Source: an uncultured Bacteroidota bacterium | GTDB lineage: Bacteria > Bacteroidota > Bacteroidia > Chitinophagales > Chitinophagaceae | DNA: 57,643 nt | Assembly: GCA_903887005.1 (NCBI GenBank) | Contig: CAISOH010000192.1 | Location: forward strand, 1 to 57,643 | Reading direction: 5' to 3' | In this document: positions 16,406-25,327 of the stretch, one piece after another | Layout of the letters: every line of letters starts with the position of its first letter | Numbering within the stretch: position 1 is the first letter of the stretch | Made by a program: the position numbers and the translations under genes | The notes under the pieces: generated by a model | What the model was told of the DNA's origin: nothing | Database searches by the model: none | What the model saw: only the letters and a program-made list of their open reading frames with translations

Positions 16406-17105
16406 TGCTGCTTTGGTTGGAGGGGGTGGCATACCACAACCCGGTGAAATATCCCTGGCGCATAATGGGGTATTGTTTCTTGATGAACTGCCGGAATTCA
16501 AACGCTCTGCACTGGAAGTAATGCGCCAGCCCATGGAAGAGCGCAAGGTGAGTATTTCACGCGCAAAAGTGAGCATTGAATTCCCTGCAAGTTTTATGCT
16601 GATCGCATCTATGAACCCCTGCCCCTGCGGTTATTTCAACCATCCCGAAAAAGAATGTACCTGCCCCCCGGTAATGGTGCAGAAGTACCTGAATAAAATA
16701 AGCGGCCCGCTCTTAGACCGTATAGACCTGCATGTGGAAGTAACACCTGTCGCGTTCAGCGAACTGTCTTCCACAAAAACCACAGAAGCAAGCACCAGCA
16801 TCCGCGAGCGGGTTCTGAAGGCGCGCGACATACAGGACAAACGTTTTGAAAAAAACGAAGGCGTCTATTGCAACGCACAAATGGGCAGCAAGCTGCTGAA
16901 GGAAATCTGCGTTATCAACCAGGTAGGACAGAACCTCTTAAAAACCGCCATGGACAGGCTTAACTTATCCGCGCGGGCATATGACCGTATCCTGAAAGTA
17001 AGCCGCACTATAGCAGACCTTAGCAATAGCGAAGATATCCGCCCGGAGCATCTTGCAGAAGCTATACAGTACAGGAGTTTAGATAGAGAGGGATGGGCAG
17101 GCTAG
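16404..17105 (+). pseudogene. yifB: yifB/comM Mg-chelatase-like ATPase, 3' part
   Basis: Continues YifB from Asp281: [20 protein letters not shown], Walker [11 protein letters not shown], the sensor region [15 protein letters not shown] with the Cys cluster (CPCGYF...CTCPP), arginine-finger region [11 protein letters not shown], and the C-terminal helical lid ending LDREGWAG. The sequence shows no frameshift or stop, so the half is preserved and the insertion is probably recent or reversible. An internal ATG at 16413 could in theory start a truncated protein, but it would lack Walker A. Confidence 0.94.
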
Positions 17106-17299
17106 TTTGTTTTGGCCCTATTTAACATTATCGAGTAAATTCCGGTCAAAGACTGGCTGAGTCCTTAATGTATGCGTGAAAATTATTGTATTAAATTTAT
17201 GTTGGAATCAAGTTACAATTAACCAAAGTGAAGGATAATATGTAGAAATTAATGAGAAACTTTATATAGTGTAACTTAGATGAATAATAGAGATGAAAA

Positions 17300-18016
17300 T
17301 TGGTACAGACGATTAACAAGATTGTTGCGAAGGTCATAGGTGCAGGGAAAGAATACAAAACAGGCGATACAGTAATAACAGCATTGCAGGCAAGCTCTGT
17401 AGATTTGCGATCTGGCGAACTTACACTTATTATCGGGCCATCCGGTTCCGGTAAAACCACTTTGCTATCTCTGTTAGGCTGTGTCATATACCCTACTTTT
17501 GGTGAGGTATGGATTGATGATGTTAAAGTAAACGAGCTAAGTGAAAAACACCTTGCGCAAATAAGGCTTAAAAAAATAGGCTTTGTTTTTCAGAAATTCA
17601 ACCTGATAGCGCCGCTCACCGCCCTTGAAAATGTAATGATGCCCCTCATTTTGCAGGGAGTTAGCGAAAAAGAAGCTAAAACAATGGCTACTGCTGCACT
17701 GGAAAAAGTAGGCATGGGAGACCGGATGAAAAATCTGAGCAACGACCTGAGCGGTGGCCAGCAACAGCGGGTCGCAATAGCAAGGGCTTTAGTTACAGAC
17801 CCAGAAATGATGCTATGCGATGAACCTACAGCATCGCTTGACATAAAAAGTGTGGGTATTGTAATGAATGAACTGAAACTTCTGGCCACACAGGGCAAGG
17901 CCGTAGCTGTAGTTACGCACGACACCCGCCTCACTCCGTTTGCTGATCGCATAATTTATGTAATAAACGGAGGAATATCAGATAAGCCGATAGAGGAAGA
18001 AATACCTAAAAAATAA
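17300..18016 (+). CDS. ABC transporter ATP-binding protein (DevA/LolD-like)
   Basis: 238 residues. The start appears to be TTG at 17300: an in-frame stop lies six bases upstream and the nearby ATG is out of frame. Walker A GPSGSGKTT (46-54), Q-loop FVFQKFNLIAP, signature LSGGQQQR (150-157), Walker B MLCDEP, H-loop His207. It belongs to the MacB/LolD/DevA class that powers tripartite exporters. It is the first gene of a four-gene unit (ATPase, adaptor, permease, TolC) with gaps of 9, 4 and 16-43 nt, so the products should work as one envelope-spanning complex. The substrate is unknown. Confidence 0.92.
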   Translation: MVQTINKIVAKVIGAGKEYKTGDTVITALQASSVDLRSGELTLIIGPSGSGKTTLLSLLGCVIYPTFGEVWIDDVKVNELSEKHLAQIRLKKIGFVFQKFNLIAPLTALENVMMPLILQGVSEKEAKTMATAALEKVGMGDRMKNLSNDLSGGQQQRVAIARALVTDPEMMLCDEPTASLDIKSVGIVMNELKLLATQGKAVAVVTHDTRLTPFADRIIYVINGGISDKPIEEEIPKK

Positions 18017-18025
18017 ATTTTAATT

Positions 18026-18979
18026 ATGAAACAATTCGTTTGCTTATTAGTGCTATTGTTAATGTTAAGTTCTTGCGGCAATAATGATGTGAAAGAAAAA
18101 GCTGCCGCAAATAAATTAAAGGCTACGGGCACTGTCAATCAAGTAGTAGGCATAGGCAAAATAGAACCAGAAAGTGACATCATCCAATTATCATCCCCGG
18201 TAAACGGGATCGTTCAGAAAATCCTGGCTAAGGAAAATGATTCAGTAGGGGCGGGAACCCCAATACTGGAATTAGATCATAAAATTGAAGATGCAAAAGT
18301 GCGTCAACTCATCAGCGAAGTAAACACTCAGGCAGACCAGATAAAGGCAGACGAAGCCGGCATAGAGGAGTTTGCGGCAAAATATAACAATGCCGTATCT
18401 GAGGTGCAACGGTTGCAGCGGTTACTGGCTAAAGGTGCGGAAACACAGCAGGCAGTGGATGATGCAAATACCAATCTAAAGTCGTTTCAATCGAATCTTA
18501 AACGCTTACAGGCGAATGTTGCAGTGTCAAATAGCCGGTTGTCGGAAACAAAAGCCGGTTTGCAGTTAGCAGAAGTTGAGCGTGACCAGAAAATAATCAA
18601 ATCACCGGTAACCGGAAAAATATTGGAGATAAGCATCCTGATAGGCGGTTCTGTTGATACCCGTCAGTCATTCGCACAAATAAGCCCTGTATCCAAAATA
18701 ATAGCAGTGTGTGAGATTGATGAAATGTATGCAGATAAAGTTTCAGTGGGACAAAAAGCCTGGGTACGTAATGTCGGTTCTCCGGATACACTTTCTGCCG
18801 GTAGTGTTTACTTTGCGTTCTCCTTCCTTAAAAAGAAATCGCTGTTTACAGACCAGTCTGGCGAGAAGGAGGACAGGCGGGTAAGAACAGTTAAAATAAT
18901 GCTTGACCAGCCGGATAAATTACTGCTAAACGCAAGGGTTGAATGCGTGATAGATATTTCAGGTAATCTTAAAAAATGA
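18026..18979 (+). CDS. HlyD/DevB-like membrane-fusion protein (lipoprotein)
   Basis: 317 residues. Lipoprotein signal MKQFVCLLVLLLMLSSCG with Cys17. The biotinyl-lipoyl-like half-domain (VVGIGKIEPESDIIQLSSPV), a long coiled-coil hairpin (about 85-190, with EVQRLQRLLAKGAETQQAVDDA) and the second lipoyl half (IIKSPVTGKILEISILIGG) are in the usual order. It is the periplasmic adaptor between the permease encoded downstream and the TolC protein. Glycolipid or peptide export is possible by analogy with DevBCA, but nothing in the sequence fixes the substrate. Confidence 0.9.
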   Translation: MKQFVCLLVLLLMLSSCGNNDVKEKAAANKLKATGTVNQVVGIGKIEPESDIIQLSSPVNGIVQKILAKENDSVGAGTPILELDHKIEDAKVRQLISEVNTQADQIKADEAGIEEFAAKYNNAVSEVQRLQRLLAKGAETQQAVDDANTNLKSFQSNLKRLQANVAVSNSRLSETKAGLQLAEVERDQKIIKSPVTGKILEISILIGGSVDTRQSFAQISPVSKIIAVCEIDEMYADKVSVGQKAWVRNVGSPDTLSAGSVYFAFSFLKKKSLFTDQSGEKEDRRVRTVKIMLDQPDKLLLNARVECVIDISGNLKK

Positions 18980-18983
18980 AACG

Positions 18984-20111
18984 ATGTTAAAGATTGCATG
19001 GAAGTTCATCAGGTTTGACAAGGCCAAAAGCATAGGGGTAATTGTGGGTATACTTATCAGCACATTCCTGATAGGGCAGCAATTGGGTGTGTTTTTCTTT
19101 CTTTCCGGCCTTATGGGTGCATTAGCCACTGATGTAAAAGCCGATATATGGGTAGTGGACAGCAAAACGAATGATGTCAATCAATTAGGAAGACTCGATG
19201 TAAGAAACCTAAGAGCTGTTCAAGGCATAAATGGTGTAAAAGAAGCTTTCCCGTTACTCATTTCGGGAGCCTCCTGTAACTACAGAAATGGAACCAGCGG
19301 GGCTATTACTTTAATTGGAGTAGACGCAAATCAAGTATATGCGGTGCTAAAACCAAAAAAAATAACTGCCGGTAAAACAACCGATCTGCAATTAGATGGA
19401 GCGGTGAGTGGTGAGTATTTTGAAAAGAAAAATCTGGGTGGTACAATAGATCTTGGTACAGACTTTGAGATCAATGGTAGACGAGCCTTTTTCGCGCTAC
19501 AAACAAAGGGGTTTCGCGGATTTGGCAGCAGCTTTTGTGTCACTACAATTGAAAGAGCCAGATTTTACTCCAATCAGTCTGTAAATACCATCAGTGCTGT
19601 TTTGGTGAATCTGCAACCGGGTGTAAACGTGGATGATATTGTTGCTGATATTAATAGGCATATAACAGGAGTAAGGGCATGGCCAGCTCAACAACTTGCC
19701 GCTTCATCTGTAAAGAAAATACTCTTCAGCAGCGGTATCGCATTGAGTACCGGCACATTGATCATTTTTGCTTTAATAGCTGGATTTTTCATCATCGGTT
19801 TAACCATGTATTCATCTGCATTGGACAGGCTTAAAGATTATGGAACATTAAAAGCCATTGGTGCAGGTAACGGTTACATCAGTCGCCTGATCCTAACGCA
19901 AGCATTGTTATTTTCAATTGTTGGCTTTTTGATCGGGCTGCTGTTGCTTGAGGGTTTCAGGAGAGGCGTTGCCAACTCAGGCCTGATCTTTTCTTTTTCT
20001 CCCATGGTGTTGCTGGGTATGTTTGCAACAATAGGACTAATCTCGCTCGGTGGGGCATCATTTGCTCTAAGCAGAATAAGAAGCGTTGAGCCTGCCGCTG
20101 TTTTTAGATGA
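18984..20111 (+). CDS. ABC transporter permease (FtsX/DevC-like)
   Basis: 375 residues. One membrane helix near the N-terminus (about 15-45), a periplasmic domain of about 210 residues (MacB-PCD type), then three helices in the C-terminal FtsX domain (IALSTGTLIIFALIAGFFII, LILTQALLFSIVGFLIGLLL, MVLLGMFATIGLISLGG). The cytoplasmic coupling motif ALDRLKDYGTLKAIGAG is clear, and the C-terminus SRIRSVEPAAVFR is typical for DevC/MacB permeases. The gene starts 4 nt after the adaptor stop, so translation is probably coupled. Confidence 0.92.
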   Translation: MLKIAWKFIRFDKAKSIGVIVGILISTFLIGQQLGVFFFLSGLMGALATDVKADIWVVDSKTNDVNQLGRLDVRNLRAVQGINGVKEAFPLLISGASCNYRNGTSGAITLIGVDANQVYAVLKPKKITAGKTTDLQLDGAVSGEYFEKKNLGGTIDLGTDFEINGRRAFFALQTKGFRGFGSSFCVTTIERARFYSNQSVNTISAVLVNLQPGVNVDDIVADINRHITGVRAWPAQQLAASSVKKILFSSGIALSTGTLIIFALIAGFFIIGLTMYSSALDRLKDYGTLKAIGAGNGYISRLILTQALLFSIVGFLIGLLLLEGFRRGVANSGLIFSFSPMVLLGMFATIGLISLGGASFALSRIRSVEPAAVFR

Positions 20112-20154
20112 TCTTTAAAATGCTTTTATGTATAATGAACCTTCTTTAAAAAAA

Positions 20155-21513
20155 ATGCTTAAAACAAATCTCTTTTGGTGCATTTCCTTTGCCTTGGTGA
20201 TAGCATTACCTGTTTCTGGCAGAGCTCAAAGAACTTTAACTTTGTCACAGGCGATAAACAATGCGTTTTTAAACAGGAAAAATATACAAGCCGGGAAATC
20301 AGATCAAATAATCCGTAAACTGCAAACAGATGCTTTGTACCGAAAATACTGGCCGCAGGTTAGCGCAGAATATACTTATTTGTACAACCCTATTTTGCAA
20401 ACTTCTATATTGCCAATTGGTGTTTTTAACCCATCTTACCCTGCCGATGCTACCAAAAGTATTCAATTTGGCACAAAATGGTCTCAAACAGCAGGAGTAA
20501 CGCTTAACCAGCCATTAATTGATATATCTGTAAACAGGCAAATCAATGAGGCAAAATTGCAGGAACGTATTGCTGCTGCTTCACAAGCACAAACCGAATA
20601 TGAACTTGCTTATACAATTGCACAGGTGTATATTGATATCAATTTGCAGGAAACTAAAATCAGATCTGCTGTTGCTGACACAAACAGAACATGGGTCAGT
20701 TACCAATTGCTACAGAATAAGTTTGAGCAAAAACGCCTGCTGAAATCAGAGCTCAATAAGGGTAAGATCAATCATAATAATGCAATACAGTTATATGTAA
20801 ATGCAGTATCCCAATTGATAGAAGACAAAGTGTACCTGCTATTTTTAATTGGTCAAACTGACATGGATCATTCCGATATTATTGTTGATACCAGCTTTAT
20901 TAAAACAGAGCATTACAAAATTGCCGACCCTGAGCCTGTATCCGCATCAATGCCAGAATTGCAGCAACTGGTATTAAATGGCGAAATAACAGGAAAACAA
21001 ATGAAAACGGAAAAAGCTAAATACCTCCCGACCCTGAGCCTTAAAGGCTACTTAGGCGCGAATCAATACACTAATAACTTAGACCCGGCAGCAGCTAATT
21101 CATGGTTTGGCCTGAGTTATGTTGGTATTGATTTGAAGTATCCTCTGTTATTTGGGGAAGATAAAAAGAAGAAAATACAGCAACTGCAATTGCAGTCTGC
21201 ACAGTATAATCAGCAAAAAGACGACAGAATCGCTCAATATTATAAGGATGCAGTTATTGCGAAAATTAAGATGCAACAGATTTTATCTGAGTTAAAAACG
21301 CAAGAAGAAAATATCGCACTTAGTACTGAATCGATTGGTATTTTTCAGGACCGGGTATCTGAGGGGCAGGAATCCTCATCAAATCTAAATATCGAAGAGA
21401 CTAATTTACAAAAACTTGATGCTGACTATCAGAGCAACAGAAGGCAGTACTGGTTATTCTTTCTTGACTACCTCAAGGCAACTGGTAATCTAAGTATACT
21501 TTGGAAGCAATAG
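20155..21513 (+). CDS. TolC-family outer-membrane efflux protein
   Basis: About 452 residues from ATG 20155 (MLKTNLFWCISFALVIALPVSGRAQ), which gives a regular signal peptide; ATG at 20128 would add nine residues. The mature protein starts with the OEP hallmark LTLSQAINNAFLNRKNIQAG and has two copies of the helical barrel repeat (LQERIAAASQAQTEYELAYT and QSAQYNQQKDDRIAQYY regions). It closes the tripartite exporter of the operon. No terminator hairpin is evident after the stop; the LysR remnant on the other strand follows within 10 nt. Confidence 0.9.
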   Translation: MLKTNLFWCISFALVIALPVSGRAQRTLTLSQAINNAFLNRKNIQAGKSDQIIRKLQTDALYRKYWPQVSAEYTYLYNPILQTSILPIGVFNPSYPADATKSIQFGTKWSQTAGVTLNQPLIDISVNRQINEAKLQERIAAASQAQTEYELAYTIAQVYIDINLQETKIRSAVADTNRTWVSYQLLQNKFEQKRLLKSELNKGKINHNNAIQLYVNAVSQLIEDKVYLLFLIGQTDMDHSDIIVDTSFIKTEHYKIADPEPVSASMPELQQLVLNGEITGKQMKTEKAKYLPTLSLKGYLGANQYTNNLDPAAANSWFGLSYVGIDLKYPLLFGEDKKKKIQQLQLQSAQYNQQKDDRIAQYYKDAVIAKIKMQQILSELKTQEENIALSTESIGIFQDRVSEGQESSSNLNIEETNLQKLDADYQSNRRQYWLFFLDYLKATGNLSILWKQ

Positions 21514-21520
21514 GGCGATT

Positions 21521-21697
21521 TTAATACTGTTCAAACCAATCAAATTTGTTGTGTATTATATTGTCTTTTTCTTTTTTTACATATTCTAAATAAGCCTTTG
21601 CTGCCGATGAGAATTTTTTATTCTTAAGCCATATCAAATGCCAGCTGGTCTTGATAGGGAATTTCTTTACAGGCACTATTTGCACCACAATTCCAAT
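21521..21697 (-). pseudogene. LysR-type regulator remnant (C-terminal end)
   Basis: On the minus strand about 58 codons ending with TAA at 21521-21523 read VPVKKFPIKTSWHLIWLKNK and ...SSAAKAYLEYVKKEKDNI..., the very C-terminus of a LysR substrate-binding domain. Upstream the frame is interrupted by a stop, and recognisable sequence shifts frame (near 21700), then fades; no HTH domain is left. It may be the decayed regulator of the export operon. About 370 nt between TolC and PadR hold only this remnant and the PadR promoter. Confidence 0.6.
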
Positions 21698-21801
21698 TTT
21701 TCTTCATTTCCGGGTGCTAAAATAATTATCCGGAATCAGATAGTGGCATTATCCACTACCATACGCCATTCATTACCAATTAATGCCCTGTAGTAAAAAT
21801 A

Positions 21802-21847
21802 TTTTAGTACTTGTTATTGCATAGTACTAAAAATATACTTACATTTG
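21802..21847 (+). promoter_or_regulatory. PadR promoter with overlapping perfect operator dyad
   Basis: TTG at 21817-21819 and TACATTTG at 21840-21847 with a 20-nt gap form a consensus Bacteroidota promoter. A perfect 10-bp inverted repeat TTTTAGTACT/AGTACTAAAA (21802-21811, 21823-21832; 11-nt centre) covers the -33 box. This fits autorepression by the PadR protein encoded next. Confidence 0.75.
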
Positions 21848-21888
21848 CTCCCTGTAATCGAACAAATGGCCATAAAAAATGAATTGCT

Positions 21889-22251
21889 ATGAATATTGAA
21901 AACACGCAAAGCCAGATGAGGAGGGGGATACTGGAGTTTTGCATTTTATCCGTTATCCGCCGTGGCGAGGCTTATCCGAGTGATATTGTAGAGGAAATGA
22001 AATCTGCCAAACTATTGGTGCTGGAGGGCACGTTATATCCATTGCTCACGAGGCTTAAAAATGCGGGTATGCTTACATACAGATGGGTAGAAAGCAATTC
22101 GGGGCCGCCACGCAAGTATTTTTCCCTCACTGAAAAAGGCGTCGCTTTTTACAAGGAACTGGAGGATACCTGGAACGAACTAGCCTTCGCCGTAAATGCC
22201 CTGAAAAATAAAGAAGATTCATTACCCCCACTAACAGATACTAACAATTAA
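21889..22251 (+). CDS. PadR-family transcriptional regulator
   Basis: 120 residues. Winged-helix PadR domain: RRGILEFCILSVIRRGEAYP, then the recognition region LLVLEGTLYPLLTRLKNAGM and wing SNSGPPRKYFSLTEKG, with a short C-terminal dimerisation helix. These proteins repress their own operon. The gene sits 22 nt before a PspC-domain membrane protein, a pairing common in Bacteroidota, and behind a perfect dyad over its promoter. Confidence 0.93.
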   Translation: MNIENTQSQMRRGILEFCILSVIRRGEAYPSDIVEEMKSAKLLVLEGTLYPLLTRLKNAGMLTYRWVESNSGPPRKYFSLTEKGVAFYKELEDTWNELAFAVNALKNKEDSLPPLTDTNN

Positions 22252-22273
22252 CCTTTATCCAAACTAAACGAAA

Positions 22274-24121
22274 ATGGAAAAAATAATCAACATAAATTTT
22301 CAGGGAAGGGTAATACCCATAGAAGAGACTGCCTACAATAATCTGAAAAAATATATTGACAGTTTGCGCAGCCACTTTGCCAGTGAAGAAAGCTGCGATG
22401 AGATCATCAATGATATTGAGAACCGTATCGCAGAGCTTTGCAGCGACCGGTTGAAGAGAGGCGCTCCCTGCATCAGCAGCAATGATGTAAACGAAGTCAT
22501 TAACAGCATTGGCCGCCTCGAGGATATTGAAGCAGCCGAGGGCGAAGAAAATAAACAATCCAAAGGCAGTTACAGCCAGCCGGCGGGCGCACCTGTTTTC
22601 AAAGAACGTTTTGCCAGGAATGCCGATGATAAGGTGATTGCGGGCGTTTGCAGCGGCATAGCCAATCGTACCGGCATTGACCCTGTAGTTGTACGCGTGC
22701 TGTTTGTCTTGTTGTTTGGCGCACTGTTTTGGATATATATCCTGCTCTGGATCATAGTGCCGTCTCAAAGCATGCAATCCAGGATTACAAAGCGGCTATA
22801 CCGCAATCCTGACGATAAAGTGATAGGCGGGGTATGCGGCGGGCTTGCGGCTTATTTTCATATAGAAAGCTGGATACCTCGGCTCATCTTTGTGCTGCCG
22901 CTTGTCCTCGGCATTATTTCAGGGGGCATGCATGTCATGTGGTGGCATGGCTACTGGGGTTTTGGCCCGCGTATCTTTACCGGTTCCTTTGGCAGCACTT
23001 TGTTCATCGCTTATATTATTCTGTGGATAGTGTTGCCCTATGCCAGTTCCGCCGCAGATAAATTGGAGATGCGGGGCGAGAAGGTTGACATGAATTCAAT
23101 AAAAGCGGCAACACAGGCAAAAGCAGCCACAGGCGCTTATGCACCAAGGCGCTCCGGTGGTATAGGGCGGGTAATAGGTATCCTGTTCAAGGCCTTGTTC
23201 ATGTTTATTGCAGCAGTCCTGGCGATTACGCTGTTTGGCATACTCATCGGATTAGTCTTTGGCGGCGCGGTGGCGTTTCCGTTCGCAGATTTTCTGCTTG
23301 GCGGATGGGGACAATTTGCACTCGTGTGGGTAGGTATCATTCTTTGCTGCGGAATACCACCACTGGCCTTGATCATCTGGATCATACGTCGCCTGATGGG
23401 TGTACGTTCGCGCTACCATTACCTGGGGTATATTTTTGCAACCCTTTGGTTTATTGGCCTTGCAAGTATGATCATACTAACAGTAGGGCTGATGAGAGAT
23501 TTTAGTTCAAAATCGGTGGTAGAAGAGTCGTACCCGGTTAGTCAGCCTTTTGCAGGTAAACTATACATCAATGTGAATAATGACCAGGCAATGGGATTAA
23601 GCCATCATTACAAATGGCATGAAGACTGGAATATTTATGGCGCGCCTTTCGAGGTCAACAAGGATTCACTACTGCTCAATACAGTAAAAGTTAAGGTAGC
23701 GCAGAGCGCCGACTCGCTCTATCATATGTACGAGGTCAGGATAAGCAGGGGCAATACATCAGAACATGCAAAAGACCTGGCCTCACATATTTATTTCAGC
23801 ATCAGCCAGTCGGACAGTATCATCAGTTTACCAAAAGGATTTGCCATAAGCAATAAGGATAAATTCCGTAACCAGCAGGTAATGGTGGTGGTGGAAGTGC
23901 CCATTGGTAAAAAAATCCAGTTCAACAAAAACATAAAGAGTTATGACTGGTTCGAAATCAATGTAAACAGGAGAAAGAACTTTAATTTCCGGCGCGACTG
24001 GAATTATCGTTACAACAGCAACACAGAATATATTATGACGCCGTCAGGGCTAAAAGATCAGCATGATTCTTCAAGGCTGGAATCAGATAGCGATGATGAG
24101 GATAATGATAATGACAACTAA
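22274..24121 (+). CDS. PspC-domain membrane protein
   Basis: 615 residues. The N-terminal soluble helical region (1-95, EKIININFQGRVIPIEETAY) is followed by two PspC domains: one near 110-165 (RNADDKVIAGVCSGIANRTG) and one near 175-255 (RNPDDKVIGGVCGGLAAYFH), each with membrane segments. Two or three more membrane helices follow (about 300-400), then an extracytoplasmic beta-rich domain and an acidic Asp/Asn tail. PspC proteins are linked to envelope stress sensing. With PadR upstream, the pair probably forms an autoregulated envelope-stress unit; the inducing signal is unknown. Confidence 0.9.
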   Translation: MEKIININFQGRVIPIEETAYNNLKKYIDSLRSHFASEESCDEIINDIENRIAELCSDRLKRGAPCISSNDVNEVINSIGRLEDIEAAEGEENKQSKGSYSQPAGAPVFKERFARNADDKVIAGVCSGIANRTGIDPVVVRVLFVLLFGALFWIYILLWIIVPSQSMQSRITKRLYRNPDDKVIGGVCGGLAAYFHIESWIPRLIFVLPLVLGIISGGMHVMWWHGYWGFGPRIFTGSFGSTLFIAYIILWIVLPYASSAADKLEMRGEKVDMNSIKAATQAKAATGAYAPRRSGGIGRVIGILFKALFMFIAAVLAITLFGILIGLVFGGAVAFPFADFLLGGWGQFALVWVGIILCCGIPPLALIIWIIRRLMGVRSRYHYLGYIFATLWFIGLASMIILTVGLMRDFSSKSVVEESYPVSQPFAGKLYINVNNDQAMGLSHHYKWHEDWNIYGAPFEVNKDSLLLNTVKVKVAQSADSLYHMYEVRISRGNTSEHAKDLASHIYFSISQSDSIISLPKGFAISNKDKFRNQQVMVVVEVPIGKKIQFNKNIKSYDWFEINVNRRKNFNFRRDWNYRYNSNTEYIMTPSGLKDQHDSSRLESDSDDEDNDNDN

Positions 24122-24180
24122 TAGAAATTGGCGGGATTTAGGAAGCACAATGCATTTGACAGTGGGAAAAACAACAAATA

Positions 24181-24211
24181 TTGCCCAATATATACCTTTT
24201 ACATAACTTTG
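24181..24211 (+). promoter_or_regulatory. Consensus promoter directly before the antitoxin ATG
   Basis: TTG at 24181-24183 and TAACTTTG at 24204-24211 with exactly 20 nt between. The ATG at 24217 is only 5 nt after the -7 box, so the transcript would start at or next to the initiation codon (leaderless or nearly so). Confidence 0.65.
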
Positions 24212-24216
24212 CTTTT

Positions 24217-24531
24217 ATGGATACGGGTATAACTGATTCTGGCAGGCTTAATGTTTACAAAGGTCTTTTCTGGGATTTTGATTACGAAAAAATCAATTGG
24301 CAGGCAAGTTACCGTACAATCATTGAAAGAGTAGTAGAACGCGGCGCTCAGGAAGACTGGCAGGAATTAATTCATTTTTACGGGAGAGAAAAAATAATTG
24401 ATACCTTAAAAAACGAAATTAAATATTTGCCTGACTATGCTATTGAAAATGTTTGCAAATACTTCAAACTAAAAAAAGAAGAATTAGCGTGTTACGCAAG
24501 GATGCTGTTGAGAAAGGAACATTGGCTCTGA
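24217..24531 (+). CDS. DUF6922-like antitoxin/partner of AbiEii toxin
   Basis: 104 residues from ATG 24217 (MDTGITDSGRLNVYKGLFWD). Family features seen: LFWDFDYEKINWQASYRTII, ERVVERGAQEDWQELIHFYG, EIKYLPDYAIENVCKYF and the end ARMLLRKEHWL. In Bacteroidota such small proteins precede AbiEii-type nucleotidyltransferase toxins, and here the toxin frame starts inside this gene (GTG 24489), overlapping by 43 nt. The gene itself is intact although the toxin is broken. An upstream start at 24181 is unlikely, since it lies in the -33 box. Confidence 0.75.
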   Translation: MDTGITDSGRLNVYKGLFWDFDYEKINWQASYRTIIERVVERGAQEDWQELIHFYGREKIIDTLKNEIKYLPDYAIENVCKYFKLKKEELACYARMLLRKEHWL

Positions 24532-25181
24532 TACATCGCTTAATGGCAGATGAACAGATAATGGGTTTCAATTTGATAGGCGGCACAGCGCTTGCTTTAT
24601 AAATCGGCCATCGTGCATCAATAGATATTGATTTGTTTACCAACGATAATTTTAATGCCATTAGTGTGGCCGGATATTTATCCTCCAAATTCAATGCTCA
24701 AAGAATTACTACCCTGAAAAACGCCGTATTTTGCTATATTGAAGATATTAAAATTGATTTAATCTCCCATCAATATCCATTAATAAAACCAATTGAATTT
24801 GTTGAGGGTATCAGGATGTTATCGCTGGAAGATATTGGAGCGATGAAATTACATGCTATTGTAAATAATGGCACCCGCCTAAAAGATTTTGTTGATTTTT
24901 ACTTTCTTTTAGAAAGAATGCCTTTACAAAAAATATTGCAGGACTATGAAACAAAATATGCGGAAACCAATACTACTTTAATGGCTAAAACCGCATTGTT
25001 ATACCACAATGATATAGATTTTACCGTGCCGGTAATGCTGATAAATCATAAAATTGAATGGCCGGCAATAAAAGAACGGATTGAGGATGCAATAAAATAT
25101 CCCCTCCGGATTTTCCCAGCATCACCTGGCAATGAAAATATACCAATTCCTCAAAAGAAAAGAAGAAAACCAGGTTTATGA
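24489..25181 (+). pseudogene. AbiEii/AbiGii-type nucleotidyltransferase toxin, interrupted by a nonsense codon
   Basis: From GTG 24489 the frame reads (M)LRKDAVEKGTLALIHRLMAD, then the nucleotidyltransferase motif NLIGGTALAL, a TAA at 24600-24602, and continues in the same frame IGHRASIDIDLFTNDNF to the end. Family members have Gln at the stop position (GGTALALQIGHR), so a single CAA to TAA change explains it. The stop separates the GG motif from the catalytic D-x-D (DID), so no active enzyme can be made without readthrough. The remaining part (LSLEDIGAMKLHAIVNNGTR, KDFVDFYFLLE) is well preserved, implying a recent mutation. AbiEii toxins modify nucleic acid or tRNA in abortive infection. Confidence 0.85.
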
Positions 25182-25327
25182 TTTCTCTTTTTTGAAGTTT
25201 TGAAGCAGGAGCATGTAGTCAGAGACATACGCCGAACTATAATTTTATTTGTATTTTGGAAGATTACGGGCAACAGGAGGCCATGTAAAACATGAAAGGT
25301 AGTTTAACGATTTTATCCAAATTAGAG

